Assembly (NCBI GenBank): GCA_024508855.1 | Contig: JANINJ010000007.1 | Span: 1-63,801 of the forward strand | Source: Xanthobacteraceae bacterium | Lineage (GTDB): Bacteria > Pseudomonadota > Alphaproteobacteria > Rhizobiales > Xanthobacteraceae | Reading direction: 5' to 3' | Length of the DNA: 63,801 nucleotides | Shown: piece after piece, positions 49,906 through 59,488 of the stretch | How the letters are laid out: each line of letters starts with the position of its first letter | Position numbering within the stretch: position 1 is the first letter of the stretch | Notes under the pieces: model-generated | What the model was told of the DNA's origin: nothing | Databases searched by the model: none | The model's input: only the letters and a program-made list of their open reading frames with translations | Translations under genes and position numbers: made by a program

Positions 49906-50661
49906 CTATCCGCCGTAACTCTGTACAAGGCTACCAGCGACCAGCGACCAGCCGTCTACGAGAACAAAGAAGATAAGCTTGAACGGCAACGATACGACGA
50001 CGGGGGGCAGCATCATCATGCCCATCGACATCAGCACCGATGCGACCACGAGATCGATGATCAGGAACGGCAGGAACAGCAGGAAACCAATCTCGAAGGC
50101 GCGTTTCAGTTCCGAGATCATGAAAGCCGGCACCAGGATGCGCAGCGACATCTCGTCGGGCGTTGCCGGTGCAGGCTCGCCGGAGAGATCCATGAACAGC
50201 TTGAGGTCCTTCTCGCGGACGTTCTTCTGCATGAAGCCGCGTAGCGGCACCGAGGCGCGTTGCAGCGCTTCCTCGACCGTGATCTGGTTCGCGACCAGCG
50301 GCTTGATGCCGTCGTCATAGGATTTTTGCAGCACCGGTCCCATCACGAAGGCCGTGAGGAACATCGCAAGCGCGATGATGACGGAGTTCGGTGGCGCGGT
50401 CGCGGTGCCGAGCGCAGTGCGCAGCAGCGACAGCACGACGACGATGCGCGTGAACGACGTCATCATGATCAGGATCGACGGCGCGACCGACAGCACGGTG
50501 AGCAGCGCGATCAGCTGGATCGCACGCTCGGTCACGCCGCCGTTGCCGGCGCCGAGATTGATGCTGATATCTTGCGCCAACGCCGGATCGGCCAACGATC
50601 CGGCGGCGAGCAGTGTGATGAGGAATATGAAAACTCTACGCGGGAATGACGCCGGCCTCAC
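49906..50661 (-). CDS. fliP: Flagellar export gate protein FliP
   Basis: A 251-residue FliP with a cleavable signal (ending ALA). IQLIALLTVLSVAPSILIMMTSFTRIVVVLSLLRTALGTATAPPNSVIIALAMFLTAFVM and FMISELKRAFEIGFLLFLPFLIIDLVVASVLMSMGMMMLPPVVVSLPFKLIFFVLVDGW are near-invariant family blocks. With FliQ and FliR it forms the export channel; those two genes are on the other strand in this window. Its start overlaps the fliO stop by 4 bp. Confidence 0.96.
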   Translation of the reverse strand: MRPASFPRRVFIFLITLLAAGSLADPALAQDISINLGAGNGGVTERAIQLIALLTVLSVAPSILIMMTSFTRIVVVLSLLRTALGTATAPPNSVIIALAMFLTAFVMGPVLQKSYDDGIKPLVANQITVEEALQRASVPLRGFMQKNVREKDLKLFMDLSGEPAPATPDEMSLRILVPAFMISELKRAFEIGFLLFLPFLIIDLVVASVLMSMGMMMLPPVVVSLPFKLIFFVLVDGWSLVAGSLVQSYGG

Positions 50662-51647
50662 GTAGGCGTCTTCGGACGACCGAGCAGCGATGCCATTTCG
50701 TCCTCGAGATTTTCAAAGTCGCCCTTGGGGGTCGGCGGCGCGACCGGCGGTGCCGACGACGACTCGCTCACATTACCGGCAGGCGGCGTGACGGTGACCC
50801 GGGGCGCAGAGCGGACCGGGGGAGCCGATTCAGATGCCGACGGTGCGGGCATCGTCGGACGATCGCCGCCAGGCCGGCGCAGCGCAGCTTCGAGCCGCTT
50901 GGCCATCTCGGCAAGGTTCTGGTCGGCAGACGAGGGAAGCTGCGGAGGCGGCGACGGCGGAGCGGCAGGCGTCGGCTCCGGACCGCGAACCGGCGGAGCC
51001 TTTGCGGCGGGCGGTTCGCTTGGCCGCAGCGGCGGGAGCGGGGGACGCGATACCTGCGGTTCGGGCCGGGGATTGGCGCGCGGCAACGGCGATTCGGCGC
51101 GCAGGTCGGGACGAGGCTCCGGACGAAGCACCGGTTCGGACGAGATCGTAGCCAGCGGGTCGTGCCGGTGTTCCGGCACCGGAGGTGGTGGGGGGCGACG
51201 CAATTCATCGGCAAACGACGGCCGCGTCGGGCGTGACGGTGCGACAGGTGGCGGCAACGCCGGCTCCGGGGGAGTATCCAGCCGGGGCGATTCCTCGGCC
51301 CAATTGGCGGTTTCGGACGGCGGTGCACCGCGCGCTTCGCCACCAAGGCCCGGCCGCGGCGACATCTGATCGCGGCTCGGCATCGCCCGTACGATATTGG
51401 GTTCCACGACGATGTCGGTCGGGCCGCCGATCATCAGCAGATGTTCGACGTTGTCGCGGCGGACGAGCACCAGGCGGCGGCGGCCATCGACCGCGGCAGC
51501 GTCGATCACCGCAAGCCGCGGCATGCGGCCTCGGTTGGCGCTGCCGCCGAGCCGGTTGCCCGCGAATCGCCTTACCAGCCAGGCCACGATGCCGATCAGC
51601 ACCAGGACCGCCACGAAGGCGATAAAGAATGTGAGTGGTGTCTGCAT
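50658..51647 (-). CDS. fliO: FliO-type protein with a long Pro-rich tail
   Basis: A 329-residue protein. The first about 95 residues fit FliO: one membrane helix (FIAFVAVLVLIGIVAWLVRRF) and the strand pattern RLAVIDAAAVDGRRRLVLVRRDNVEHLLMIGGPTDIVVE. The remaining about 230 residues are Pro/Arg/Ala-rich and low in order, with PPLPPLRPSEPPA-type runs. FliO helps assemble the FliPQR gate. The tail is an oddity of this lineage, and its role is unknown. It is followed directly by fliP. Confidence 0.85.
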   Translation of the reverse strand: MQTPLTFFIAFVAVLVLIGIVAWLVRRFAGNRLGGSANRGRMPRLAVIDAAAVDGRRRLVLVRRDNVEHLLMIGGPTDIVVEPNIVRAMPSRDQMSPRPGLGGEARGAPPSETANWAEESPRLDTPPEPALPPPVAPSRPTRPSFADELRRPPPPPVPEHRHDPLATISSEPVLRPEPRPDLRAESPLPRANPRPEPQVSRPPLPPLRPSEPPAAKAPPVRGPEPTPAAPPSPPPQLPSSADQNLAEMAKRLEAALRRPGGDRPTMPAPSASESAPPVRSAPRVTVTPPAGNVSESSSAPPVAPPTPKGDFENLEDEMASLLGRPKTPT

Positions 51648-51997
51648 GCTGTATCCCCGGCAAATAACGCGCTTGGCAGCCAGAATCGTCGAGTGTTGAT
51701 CGGAAACGATACAACAAACGACGGACGCTGCGTAAGTGATGCGCTACTTGTTAACGCCCCTTGGCAAAAATTGCCGTCCCACGCCCTTCTTACCCCAGGA
51801 ATGCTGCAAACCAAACCCGGTTGTGAACCGCAGGATTTTCGGGCTTCCACCGCTGCCGCAGCCCCGTGAGGAAAATGCACCCGGGCAAGCGTTGTTCCGC
51901 CCAATGCCGTGGTTCTTAACTCGCCGTTAACCATACACACGGCAAATTCTGCCTACCTTCGCAGGAGCCAGGACGGCGGCGAGGGCGGGGGCAGCCG
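51648..51997. other. Divergent control region of fliO-fliP and flgB operons
   Basis: No gene is supported in these 350 bp. It holds the CtrA box at 51916-51932. A GGCAAAAATTGCC palindrome at 51762-51774 and a TTAACGCC near 51750 are also present, but neither fits a known site well. Confidence 0.5.
51916..51932 (+). promoter_or_regulatory. CtrA box of the flgB operon
   Basis: TTAACTCGCCGTTAACC is a perfect TTAA-N7-TTAAC match with the extended CC. It lies 66 bp upstream of flgB. The early rod and export operon is a known CtrA target in Caulobacter. Confidence 0.8.
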
Positions 51998-52411
51998 ATG
52001 GCCATCAACGATCTTCCCGTTTTGTCCGCATTGCGGACCAAGATGCAATGGCATCAGGAGCGGCAGCGGGTGCTTGCCGAAAATATCGCCAATTCCGATA
52101 CGCCGAATTTCCGGCCGCGCGATCTCGTCGAACCGACATTCGGCCCCTCGGGCACGAATGTGGCAGGCGGGATGGGCACGCTGCCGATGATGCGGACCAG
52201 CGGCACGCATATGGCGGCGAGCGGCGGCACATCGAGTTTCCCGCAGGATCGCAAGAACAGCGGCGGCTTCGAGACCCGTCCCGCGGGCAACGCGGTCAAT
52301 CTCGAAGACCAGATGCTGAAGGTCTCCGCCAACCAGATGGACTACGCGGCGGTGACGTCGCTCTACAGCCGCAGCCTCAATCTGTTGAAGACCGCGATCG
52401 GCAAGCGCTGA
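51998..52411 (+). CDS. flgB: Proximal rod protein FlgB
   Basis: A 137-residue FlgB: LSALRTKMQWHQERQRVLAENIANSDTPNFRPRDL at the N-terminus and DQMLKVSANQMDYAAVTSLYSRSLNLLKTAIGK at the C-terminus are rod-protein helices. It heads the plus-strand run flgB-flgC-fliE-fliQ-fliR-flhB, with a CtrA box upstream. Confidence 0.95.
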   Translation: MAINDLPVLSALRTKMQWHQERQRVLAENIANSDTPNFRPRDLVEPTFGPSGTNVAGGMGTLPMMRTSGTHMAASGGTSSFPQDRKNSGGFETRPAGNAVNLEDQMLKVSANQMDYAAVTSLYSRSLNLLKTAIGKR

Positions 52412-52451
52412 TCGCAGCTTGAGATTGATCTTGGGATAAGGACATCACGCC

Positions 52452-52877
52452 ATGGCAGACGAGCAGATGGATTTCGTCAGGTCGATGAGCATCGCCACCT
52501 CCGGGTTGCGGGCGCAGGCCGGGCGCATGCGGGTCATCTCGGAAAACATCGCCAACGCCGACTCGACCGCGCAGACCGCGGGCGGCGATCCGTATCGTCG
52601 TAAGGTGCCGACATTCTCATCCGAACTCGACCGAACCCTCGATGCGCGCGTGGTATCGCTCGGCCGCATCCGGCCGGACAATTCCGCATTTCGCGTCAAG
52701 CACGAGCCCGGCAATCCGGCCGCCGACGCCAGCGGCAACGTCAAGTATCCCAACGTCAACCCGCTGATCGAAATGACCGACATGCGCGATGCGCAGCGAT
52801 CCTACGAAGCCAATCTCAACATCATCAGCGCCACGCGGCGCATGATCCAGCGCACGCTCGATATCCTCAAGGCCTGA
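52452..52877 (+). CDS. flgC: Proximal rod protein FlgC
   Basis: A 141-residue FlgC: MDFVRSMSIATSGLRAQAGRMRVISENIANADSTAQTAGGDPYRRK, the YPNVNPLIEMTDMRDAQRSYEANLNIISATRRMIQRTLDIL ending and length are standard. It joins FlgB and FlgF in the proximal rod. It lies 40 bp after flgB. Confidence 0.96.
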   Translation: MADEQMDFVRSMSIATSGLRAQAGRMRVISENIANADSTAQTAGGDPYRRKVPTFSSELDRTLDARVVSLGRIRPDNSAFRVKHEPGNPAADASGNVKYPNVNPLIEMTDMRDAQRSYEANLNIISATRRMIQRTLDILKA

Positions 52878-52894
52878 TCCGGGAGACATCAATC

Positions 52895-53206
52895 ATGGCA
52901 TCGCCTACCGCAGCCGCCAACGCCTATGCCAGCCTCGCGCGCATGATGGAGCGCAGCGCCGGCGTTGAGAAATCGCCGGATGCCAACGGTCCGTCGTTCG
53001 GTGCGCTGCTCAAGGATGCGCTCGGCAGCGTGATGGATGCGGGCCGGAAATCGGATGCGCAAACGGTCGCAATGGCCAACGGGAAAGCCAACGTCATGGA
53101 TGTGGTGACGGCGGTTGCGGAAACCGATGTTGCGGTATCGACGCTGGTTTCGGTGCGCGATCGCGTCATCCAGTCCTACGAAGACATCATGAAGATGCCG
53201 ATCTGA
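52895..53206 (+). CDS. fliE: FliE, MS-ring to rod junction protein
   Basis: A 103-residue FliE. The C-terminal block VMDVVTAVAETDVAVSTLVSVRDRVIQSYEDIMKMPI is the family core, and the N-terminus is short. It connects the MS ring to the rod and is among the first exported subunits. It lies 17 bp after flgC. Confidence 0.94.
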   Translation: MASPTAAANAYASLARMMERSAGVEKSPDANGPSFGALLKDALGSVMDAGRKSDAQTVAMANGKANVMDVVTAVAETDVAVSTLVSVRDRVIQSYEDIMKMPI

Positions 53207-53240
53207 AAAATCCTCGGTGCGAGGAAAGGAAGAAATCCAA

Positions 53241-53504
53241 ATGACAGGCCCGGAAACTCTCGACGTCGCCCGCGATGCGATCTGGACCATCGTGGTGGTG
53301 TCGTCGCCGCTATTGATCGTCGGCCTCGTGGTCGGCGTCGCGATCTCGCTGGTGCAGGCACTGACCCAGATTCAGGAACAGACCCTGGTGTTCGTGCCCA
53401 AGATCATTGCGATCTTCGTGACACTGGTGCTGGCGCTACCGTTCATGGCGGACGCATTGCACGCCGAGATGTTGCGGATTTCGTCGCGAATCATCGGCGG
53501 TTAG
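53241..53504 (+). CDS. fliQ: Flagellar export gate protein FliQ
   Basis: An 87-residue FliQ with two membrane helices (IVVVSSPLLIVGLVVGVAISLVQALTQIQEQTL and VFVPKIIAIFVTLVLALPFM). The QEQTL motif between them is typical. The ATG at 53241 has AAGGAAG upstream and is preferred over an upstream GTG-like start at 53217. It is part of the FliPQR channel. Confidence 0.95.
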   Translation: MTGPETLDVARDAIWTIVVVSSPLLIVGLVVGVAISLVQALTQIQEQTLVFVPKIIAIFVTLVLALPFMADALHAEMLRISSRIIGG

Positions 53505-53518
53505 CGCATGTTCCGCAC

Positions 53519-54289
53519 ATGCGCATCGACATCTCGTTCCTGCCGGCCTATGGCGCCGCCTTCATGCTGGTATTCGCCCGCATCGGCGCCATGGTGATGC
53601 TGTTGCCGGGGCTGGGTGAGGTCAACATTCCGGTTCGCATCAAGCTCGCGATCGCATTGTTGCTCACCATGATCCTGCTGCCGCTGCATCGCGCGGCCTT
53701 CCACGTCGACATGCAGACGCTGGCGCCGCTCGCGGTGCAGATGGTGCAGGAGATTTTCATCGGCATCGTGCTGGGGGCAACCGCGCGCGTGACGTTGTCG
53801 GCCTTGCAGGTGGCGGGCTCGGTGATCGCCCAGCAACTCGGACTGGGTTTTGTCACCGCGGTCGATCCGACGCAAGGGCAGCAGGGGCTTCTGATCGGAA
53901 ACTTCCTGACGCTTCTCGGCGTCACGTTGCTGTTTGCGACCGACAGCCACTATCTGGTGATCGCCGCGCTTAACCAGAGCTATACGATTTTCTCGCCGGG
54001 CGAGTTGATGCCGAGCGGCGATGTCGCCGATCTCGCGGTGCGTGCGTTCTCCGGGGCCTTCAAGATTGGTATTCAGCTTGCCGCGCCGTTTCTGGTGTTC
54101 GGGCTGGTGTTCAATATCGGACTCGGCGTGCTGGCACGATTGATGCCGCAGATGCAGGTCTATTTCGTCGGCGTGCCGCTGTCGATCATGGCAGGCTTCC
54201 TGATCCTTGGCGGCGTGATTGTCGTGATGATGAGCGTCTTCCTCGATTATTTCGGTGGCGTGATGCACGAACTGACGCCGGGGCGCTGA
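53519..54289 (+). CDS. fliR: Flagellar export gate protein FliR
   Basis: A 256-residue FliR with about six membrane helices. PAYGAAFMLVFARIGAMVMLLPGLGEVNIPVRIKLAIALLLTMIL, EIFIGIVLGATARVTLSALQVAGSVIAQQLGLGF and VFNIGLGVLARLMPQMQVYFVGVPLSI are family blocks. It lies 14 bp after fliQ and 11 bp before flhB. Confidence 0.95.
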   Translation: MRIDISFLPAYGAAFMLVFARIGAMVMLLPGLGEVNIPVRIKLAIALLLTMILLPLHRAAFHVDMQTLAPLAVQMVQEIFIGIVLGATARVTLSALQVAGSVIAQQLGLGFVTAVDPTQGQQGLLIGNFLTLLGVTLLFATDSHYLVIAALNQSYTIFSPGELMPSGDVADLAVRAFSGAFKIGIQLAAPFLVFGLVFNIGLGVLARLMPQMQVYFVGVPLSIMAGFLILGGVIVVMMSVFLDYFGGVMHELTPGR

Positions 54290-54300
54290 GAGGCTGATCG

Positions 54301-55380
54301 ATGTCCGAGGAAAGCGACGGCCCGGAGAAGACAGAAGACCCGACCCAAAAACGGTTGGACGATGCGCTCGAGCGTGGCGATGTTGCCAAGAGCCAGGAAG
54401 TCAACACCTGGTTCGTGATCGCCGGCGCGGCTTTGCTGCTGACGTCGTTTTCCGGTTCGGTCGGCAGCGGCCTGCAAAATCCGCTGCGCAATCTGCTGGC
54501 CAATTCCTGGATGATCCGTACCGACGGCGCGGGTCTGCTCGCGCTGGCACGCGACATCGAATACATCCTGATCGTCGTGCTCGGCGTGCCGTTCCTGTTG
54601 CTGGCGCTCGCCGCGATTGCCGGCAACATCGTGCAGCACCGTTTCGTCTGGTCGACGGAAGCGCTGAAGCCGAAATTCAGCAAGCTGTCGCCGCTGGCCG
54701 GCGCCAAGCGCATCTTCGGCAAGCAGGCCGCGGCCAATTTCGGCAAGGGCCTGTTCAAGGTGATCGCGCTCGGCGCGGTGATGACCATGGTGCTGTGGCC
54801 GGATCGTTTCCGCCTCGACGCCATGGTGCGCTCGGACCCGGCAAGCCTGCTCGGAATCACGATCTCGCTGACCTCGCATCTGCTGACGTCGGTGGTGGCG
54901 ATGCTCGCGCTGGTCGCCATTGCCGATTACCTGTTCCAGTACCGGCAATGGTTCCAGCGGCAGAAGATGTCGCTGCAGGAATTGAAAGAGGAATTCAAGC
55001 AGACCGAAGGCGACCCGCACATCAAGGGACGCATCCGCGCCTTGCGCCATGCCCGCATGCGCAAGCGCATGATGGCGGCGGTCCCCAAGGCCTCGGTCAT
55101 CATTACCAATCCGACCCACTATTCGGTCGCGCTGCAATACGATCGCGGCATGCCGGCCCCGATCTGCGTCGCCAAGGGTACCGACGCGGTTGCGCTCAAG
55201 ATCCGGGAAATTGCGAAGGAGCACGACATTCCGATCGTCGAGAACGTGCCGCTGGCCCGCGCTCTTTACGCAACCGTGGAGATCGACGACGAGATTCCGG
55301 TCGAGCATTACCACGCGGTCGCCGAGATTATCGGCTACGTCATGGGCCTGAAACGCGGCCTTTCCGGACGCCGGACCTGA
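54301..55380 (+). CDS. flhB: Flagellar export switch protein FlhB
   Basis: A 359-residue FlhB: EKTEDPTQKRLDDALERGDVAKSQEV at the N-terminus, four membrane helices, and the self-cleaving NPTH at residues 270-273 (IITNPTHYSVALQYDRGM). Cleavage at Asn-Pro switches the export gate from rod and hook to filament subunits. The conserved C-terminal IVENVPLARALYATVEIDDEIPVEHYHAVAEIIGYV is complete. It is the last flagellar gene of the run and is followed by cckA. Confidence 0.96.
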   Translation: MSEESDGPEKTEDPTQKRLDDALERGDVAKSQEVNTWFVIAGAALLLTSFSGSVGSGLQNPLRNLLANSWMIRTDGAGLLALARDIEYILIVVLGVPFLLLALAAIAGNIVQHRFVWSTEALKPKFSKLSPLAGAKRIFGKQAAANFGKGLFKVIALGAVMTMVLWPDRFRLDAMVRSDPASLLGITISLTSHLLTSVVAMLALVAIADYLFQYRQWFQRQKMSLQELKEEFKQTEGDPHIKGRIRALRHARMRKRMMAAVPKASVIITNPTHYSVALQYDRGMPAPICVAKGTDAVALKIREIAKEHDIPIVENVPLARALYATVEIDDEIPVEHYHAVAEIIGYVMGLKRGLSGRRT

Positions 55381-55534
55381 GAACGGGTGTGGATTTCGGC
55401 CCGGAGAGCCAGGAAAAGCGCGTATTGGGTGGAAATGACCCTATGTTCGGCTTGCGTTTGCGGGGCCGATTCGGGCACTCACGGCAGAACCGCAAACGCC
55501 GGTGTTCCATTGTGACAGGCAAGCGCAGCATTGC

Positions 55535-58087
55535 ATGACGACCGCTTCTGACAATCATCCGCTGCCCGAACCGGCTGTCGCACAGGAACCGGTCGGGCGC
55601 AGCGGCAGCATCGTGCTGGTCCTGCTGGTGGCTGGCGCCATCGTTGCCGCGGCCGTCGGCTTCATGGCGCTCGGCAAGGCCCAGGCGCAGCCCTACATCG
55701 TCGGCCTGCTGGCCCTGCTGGCGATGGTCGGGCTGTTCATGCTGTTCGCCTTTGCTACCGGTATCGTCCGGTTTGCCGATCGCGCGACCGACAACCCGCT
55801 GATGCGGCCGATTGCCGATCATGCGTTCGACGGCATCGCGGTGACGGATTCGCGCGGGCATGTGGTCTATGCCAACACGGCCTACCTGACCTTGACCGGC
55901 GCAGCGTCGGTGCAGGACGTCCGTCCGGTCGAACGGGTTTTCATCGGCAACCCCGACGTATCGGAAGCGGTATTCCGCCTGCTCAAGGCGTCGCGCGAAG
56001 GCAAGCGCCTGCAGGAGGAGGTCCGTGTTGCGGGCCCCGATGGCACGCAGGGCCGCTGGTTGCGGATGCGGGTGCGTCCGCTCGATGACGCCAAGCGCAA
56101 GGCAAAGTTCTCGGTGTGGTCGGTCGCCGACATCACCCGCGACCGCGAACGCCAGGAAGACGTATTCAAGGAATTGCAGCACGCGATCGAATATCTCGAT
56201 CATGCGCCATGCGGCTTCTTCTCGGTCAACGCATCGGGCGATCTGGTCTACGTCAACGCGACGCTGGCGAACTGGCTCGATCACGATCTTGCGGAGATCG
56301 GCTCCGGGGGCCTCAAGCTTGGCGACATCGTCTCGGGCGACGGCGCTGCGCTGTTGACCTCGATCGTGCCGGCGCCGGGCGAGGTGAAGACCGAAGTCTT
56401 CGACGTCGACCTGCGGATGCGCAACGGCCGGACCATGCCGGCGCGGCTGTTCCACAAGCTTGCCTTTGGCGCCGACGGCGCGCCGGGTGCGTCGCGCACG
56501 CTGGTTATCAGCCTTGCCCGAAACGAGCGCGCCGATCCGCAGCGTTCGGCCGAAGTCCGCTTCATGCGCTTCTTCGACCACACGCCGATGGCGATCGCCA
56601 CGGTCGACAAATCCGGCACGGTGGTGCGCGCCAATGCACGCTTCGCGCGGCTGACGCAGGATCTCAAGCCGGGCGCGGCCAACTCCGCTTCGATCCTCGA
56701 TGCGGTTAACGAGAAGGATCGCGCCGCACTTGCGGCGGCGATTACCCTGGCTGCCGAGGGGCACGGCGATATCGCCCCGGTGGAAGCGGCGCTCGACGGC
56801 GCCAAGGAGCGCTGGGGCGAATTCTTCGTCACCGGCGTCAGCGAGCCGGGCGATGCGGAAGCCGCGATTGTCTATCTGCTGGAGACCACCGAGAAGCGGT
56901 CGTTGGAAAGCCAGTTCGCGCAATCGCAGAAGATGCAGGCGGTGGGGCAACTGGCCGGCGGCATCGCGCACGACTTCAACAACGTGCTCTCCGCCATCAT
57001 GATGGCGAACGACTTCCTGCTGAACGCGCACAAGCCGACCGATCCGTCGTTCCAGGACATCATGCAGATCAAGCAGAACGCCACGCGCGCCGCGACGCTG
57101 GTGCGGCAACTGCTGGCGTTCTCGCGGCGCCAGACGCTGCGGCCGCAGGTATTGCATCTCGGGGATTCGCTGTCCGACCTCACCATGCTGCTGCGGCGGC
57201 TGATCGGCGAAAAGGTGAAGCTCGATCTCGTGCACGGCCGCGACCTGTGGCCGGTGAAGGTCGACGTCTCGCAATTCGAGCAGGTGATCGTCAATCTCGC
57301 GGTCAATGCGCGCGACGCCATGCCGAACGGCGGCAAGCTGACCGTGCGCACTGGCAACGTCTCCGCACAGGACGCCGAGCGGCTGCCCTACAAGGGAATG
57401 CCGGCGGCGGATTACGTGCGCATCGAGGTCGCGGACAGCGGCACCGGCATTCCGCCCGAAATCGTCGACAAGATCTTCGAGCCGTTCTTCTCGACCAAGG
57501 AAGTCGGCAAGGGTACCGGCCTCGGGCTCTCCACGGTCTACGGCATCGTCAAACAGACCGGCGGCTTCATCTATGTGGATTCCGAAGCCGGCAAGGGTTC
57601 GTCGTTCGTGATCTTCTTGCCGCGGCATGAGGCCGAGAAGGAGGCGCCTGCCGAGGCGTCGGCCGCCAACGGCAAGGAAGCGTCGCCCGAGGCGAAGCCG
57701 CGCGCGGCCGATCTCACCGGGCAGGGCACCATCCTGCTAGTGGAAGACGAGGAGGGGCTGCGTTCGCTCAACGCGCGGGGCCTGCGCTCGCGCGGCTATA
57801 CGGTGATCGAGGCGGCCAACGGCGTCGAGGCGCTGGAAGAACTCGAAGCCAACGACGGTGGCGTCGATCTGGTCGTGTCCGACGTGGTGATGCCGGAAAT
57901 GGACGGGCCGACGCTGCTGAAGTCGATGCGGTCGCGCAATCCGGACATCAAGGTGATCTTCGTGTCGGGCTATGCCGAAGATGCCTTCGCCAAGAGCTTG
58001 CCGGAGAATCAGCAGTTCGCCTTCCTGCCGAAACCGTTCTCGCTGAGCCAACTGGTGGCGGCGGTGAAGGAAACCATCGCGGCCTAG
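55535..58087 (+). CDS. cckA: CckA hybrid histidine kinase (CtrA phosphorelay)
   Basis: An 850-residue kinase. Two N-terminal membrane helices (about residues 25-75) are followed by three PAS-like segments (starting near 97, 217 and 340), the H-box [14 protein letters not shown] with His479, a HATPase domain ([58 protein letters not shown]), and a C-terminal receiver with Asp783 ([16 protein letters not shown]). This order, and the flhB neighbour, is that of CckA, which sends phosphate through ChpT to CtrA. Its targets include the CtrA-box flagellar genes found in this same window. The ATG at 55535 is chosen at MTTASDNH. Confidence 0.92.
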   Translation: MTTASDNHPLPEPAVAQEPVGRSGSIVLVLLVAGAIVAAAVGFMALGKAQAQPYIVGLLALLAMVGLFMLFAFATGIVRFADRATDNPLMRPIADHAFDGIAVTDSRGHVVYANTAYLTLTGAASVQDVRPVERVFIGNPDVSEAVFRLLKASREGKRLQEEVRVAGPDGTQGRWLRMRVRPLDDAKRKAKFSVWSVADITRDRERQEDVFKELQHAIEYLDHAPCGFFSVNASGDLVYVNATLANWLDHDLAEIGSGGLKLGDIVSGDGAALLTSIVPAPGEVKTEVFDVDLRMRNGRTMPARLFHKLAFGADGAPGASRTLVISLARNERADPQRSAEVRFMRFFDHTPMAIATVDKSGTVVRANARFARLTQDLKPGAANSASILDAVNEKDRAALAAAITLAAEGHGDIAPVEAALDGAKERWGEFFVTGVSEPGDAEAAIVYLLETTEKRSLESQFAQSQKMQAVGQLAGGIAHDFNNVLSAIMMANDFLLNAHKPTDPSFQDIMQIKQNATRAATLVRQLLAFSRRQTLRPQVLHLGDSLSDLTMLLRRLIGEKVKLDLVHGRDLWPVKVDVSQFEQVIVNLAVNARDAMPNGGKLTVRTGNVSAQDAERLPYKGMPAADYVRIEVADSGTGIPPEIVDKIFEPFFSTKEVGKGTGLGLSTVYGIVKQTGGFIYVDSEAGKGSSFVIFLPRHEAEKEAPAEASAANGKEASPEAKPRAADLTGQGTILLVEDEEGLRSLNARGLRSRGYTVIEAANGVEALEELEANDGGVDLVVSDVVMPEMDGPTLLKSMRSRNPDIKVIFVSGYAEDAFAKSLPENQQFAFLPKPFSLSQLVAAVKETIAA

Positions 58088-58107
58088 CCGCATTCCACGC
58101 TTACGGT

Positions 58108-58190
58108 CGTCATGCCCGGACTTGATCCGGGTATCCATCGCTCTTCTCTCCAAAAGGCGATGGATTGCAGGGTCAAGCCCGGCAATGACG
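58108..58190. repeat. Long-loop REP-like inverted repeat
   Basis: A CGTCATGCCCGGACTTGATC unit at 58108-58140 and its approximate inverse at 58158-58190 form a long hairpin with CCATCG/CGATGG inner arms. It lies after cckA and differs in sequence from the ATGGCCGGG palindromes. Confidence 0.6.
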
Positions 58191-58346
58191 TGTGATATTG
58201 CGATGACGATCTGAGATCAGTTCCCTGCCTCAGAGCGGAACCGCGACCGAGCGCCGCATGGGTGCGGCGCTATTCGCACTTCTCTTTTTGCGGCCGTTCC
58301 CCATGTTAGGCAGCGTTCCCCTTGTCGGGGACAGAGGAAACAACCC

Positions 58347-59318
58347 ATGACTTTTCTTCGACGCCCAATTCTTCGTGGTCCCCGCGGTTTCGTCCAGACG
58401 CTGGCTCTCGCGGCCGCTCTGGCGTTCCCGGTGATGATGGTCGCGGTCTCGGCCGCAGATGCGCGCGCGGGCCGCAGCTTTAGCTCGGGATCGCGCGGCT
58501 CGCGGACATTCTCCGCGCCTGCGCCGACCACGACTGCGCCCGGCGCTGCGCAACCCTTCAACCGCACCATGACGCAGCCCGGCGCGGCCACGCGCGCGCC
58601 CGCGGCCGGTGGTGGCATGTTCAACCGCCCCGGCATGGGCATGCTCGGCGGTCTTGCCGCCGGCTTCCTCGGCGCAGGCCTGTTCGGCATGCTGTTCGGT
58701 GGCGGCCTGTTCGGTGGCCTTGGCGGGCTGTCGTCGCTGCTCGGACTGATCCTGCAGATCGGCCTGATTGTGATCGTCGCGCGGTTTGCGATGTCGTGGT
58801 GGCGCCGCCGCAATGGCGGTCCGGCCTACGCGGGTCCGGCAGCCGGCCCCGACGTCGGTCCGGGACCGCAGGCCAACCTGCGCACCGGCGGTTTCGGGCT
58901 GGGCGCGAATGCGCCCGCGCTGGAGATCAAGCCGGATGATTACGATGCCTTCGAACGGGTGTTGAGTGACGTTCAGGCCGCGTGGTCGGACGAGGACGTC
59001 GCCCGGCTGCATACCCTCGCGACGCCGGAGATGGTGTCCTACCTGACGCAGGATCTTGCGGCCAACAAGGAGCGCAACACGATCAACAAGGTCAGCGACG
59101 TCAAGCTGCTGCAGGGCGACCTGTCGGAAGCATGGCGTGAAGGCACAACCGACTATGCGACCGTCGCGATGCGCTTCAGCCTGGTCGACAAGACATTGGA
59201 TCGTGCAAGCGGCCGCATCGTCGAAGGCAGGGATCAGCCGATCGAAGCGACGGAGGTATGGACCTTCGTGCGGCCGCGCGGCGCGAACTGGGAGCTTTCC
59301 GCGATCCAGCAAGTGTGA
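58347..59318 (+). CDS. Tim44-like domain protein with a membrane segment
   Basis: A 323-residue protein: an export-type N-terminus (to about residue 40), a Ser/Thr/Pro-rich stretch, a Gly/Leu-rich hydrophobic run (GMGMLGGLAAGFLGAGLFGMLFGGGLFGGLGGLSSLLGLILQIGLIVIVARFAM), and a C-terminal Tim44 fold (DDYDAFERVLSDVQAAWSDEDVARLHTLATPEMVSYLTQDLAAN, then TEVWTFVRP). Bacterial Tim44-like proteins are membrane-linked and little studied. A good terminator follows at 59342. Confidence 0.85.
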   Translation: MTFLRRPILRGPRGFVQTLALAAALAFPVMMVAVSAADARAGRSFSSGSRGSRTFSAPAPTTTAPGAAQPFNRTMTQPGAATRAPAAGGGMFNRPGMGMLGGLAAGFLGAGLFGMLFGGGLFGGLGGLSSLLGLILQIGLIVIVARFAMSWWRRRNGGPAYAGPAAGPDVGPGPQANLRTGGFGLGANAPALEIKPDDYDAFERVLSDVQAAWSDEDVARLHTLATPEMVSYLTQDLAANKERNTINKVSDVKLLQGDLSEAWREGTTDYATVAMRFSLVDKTLDRASGRIVEGRDQPIEATEVWTFVRPRGANWELSAIQQV

Positions 59319-59341
59319 TCGCGTGCGGCATCGATACAGAC

Positions 59342-59380
59342 GAGAAGGCGTTGCGACTGAATTCGCAGCGCCTTCTTTTT
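59342..59380 (+). terminator. Terminator after the Tim44-like gene
   Basis: An interrupted stem with AGAAGGCG pairing with CGCCTTCT and inner GCG/CGC, closed by an ACTGAATT loop and followed by TTTTTA. It lies 24 bp after the stop. Confidence 0.8.
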
Positions 59381-59488
59381 ATCTGCGGCGGGATACTTGT
59401 GCATCCGACGGCGTTGTCGATCGGGGAATAATCGTCCGCGGCGGGGGTTGGTCGATCGATTCCCGATCGTACAAAACCGGAGGCTTTG

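Noticed and set aside
51761-51774. TGGCAAAAATTGCC as a sigma-54 promoter of flgB
   Set aside because: The GG-GC spacing is 8 bp rather than 10; it is a palindrome of unknown meaning, and a CtrA box nearer the gene explains control better.
55340-57628. 762-codon open frame on the minus strand
   Set aside because: It is antisense to flhB and cckA, is rich in Arg, His and Asp, and has no recognisable domain; long antisense frames are common opposite high-GC genes.
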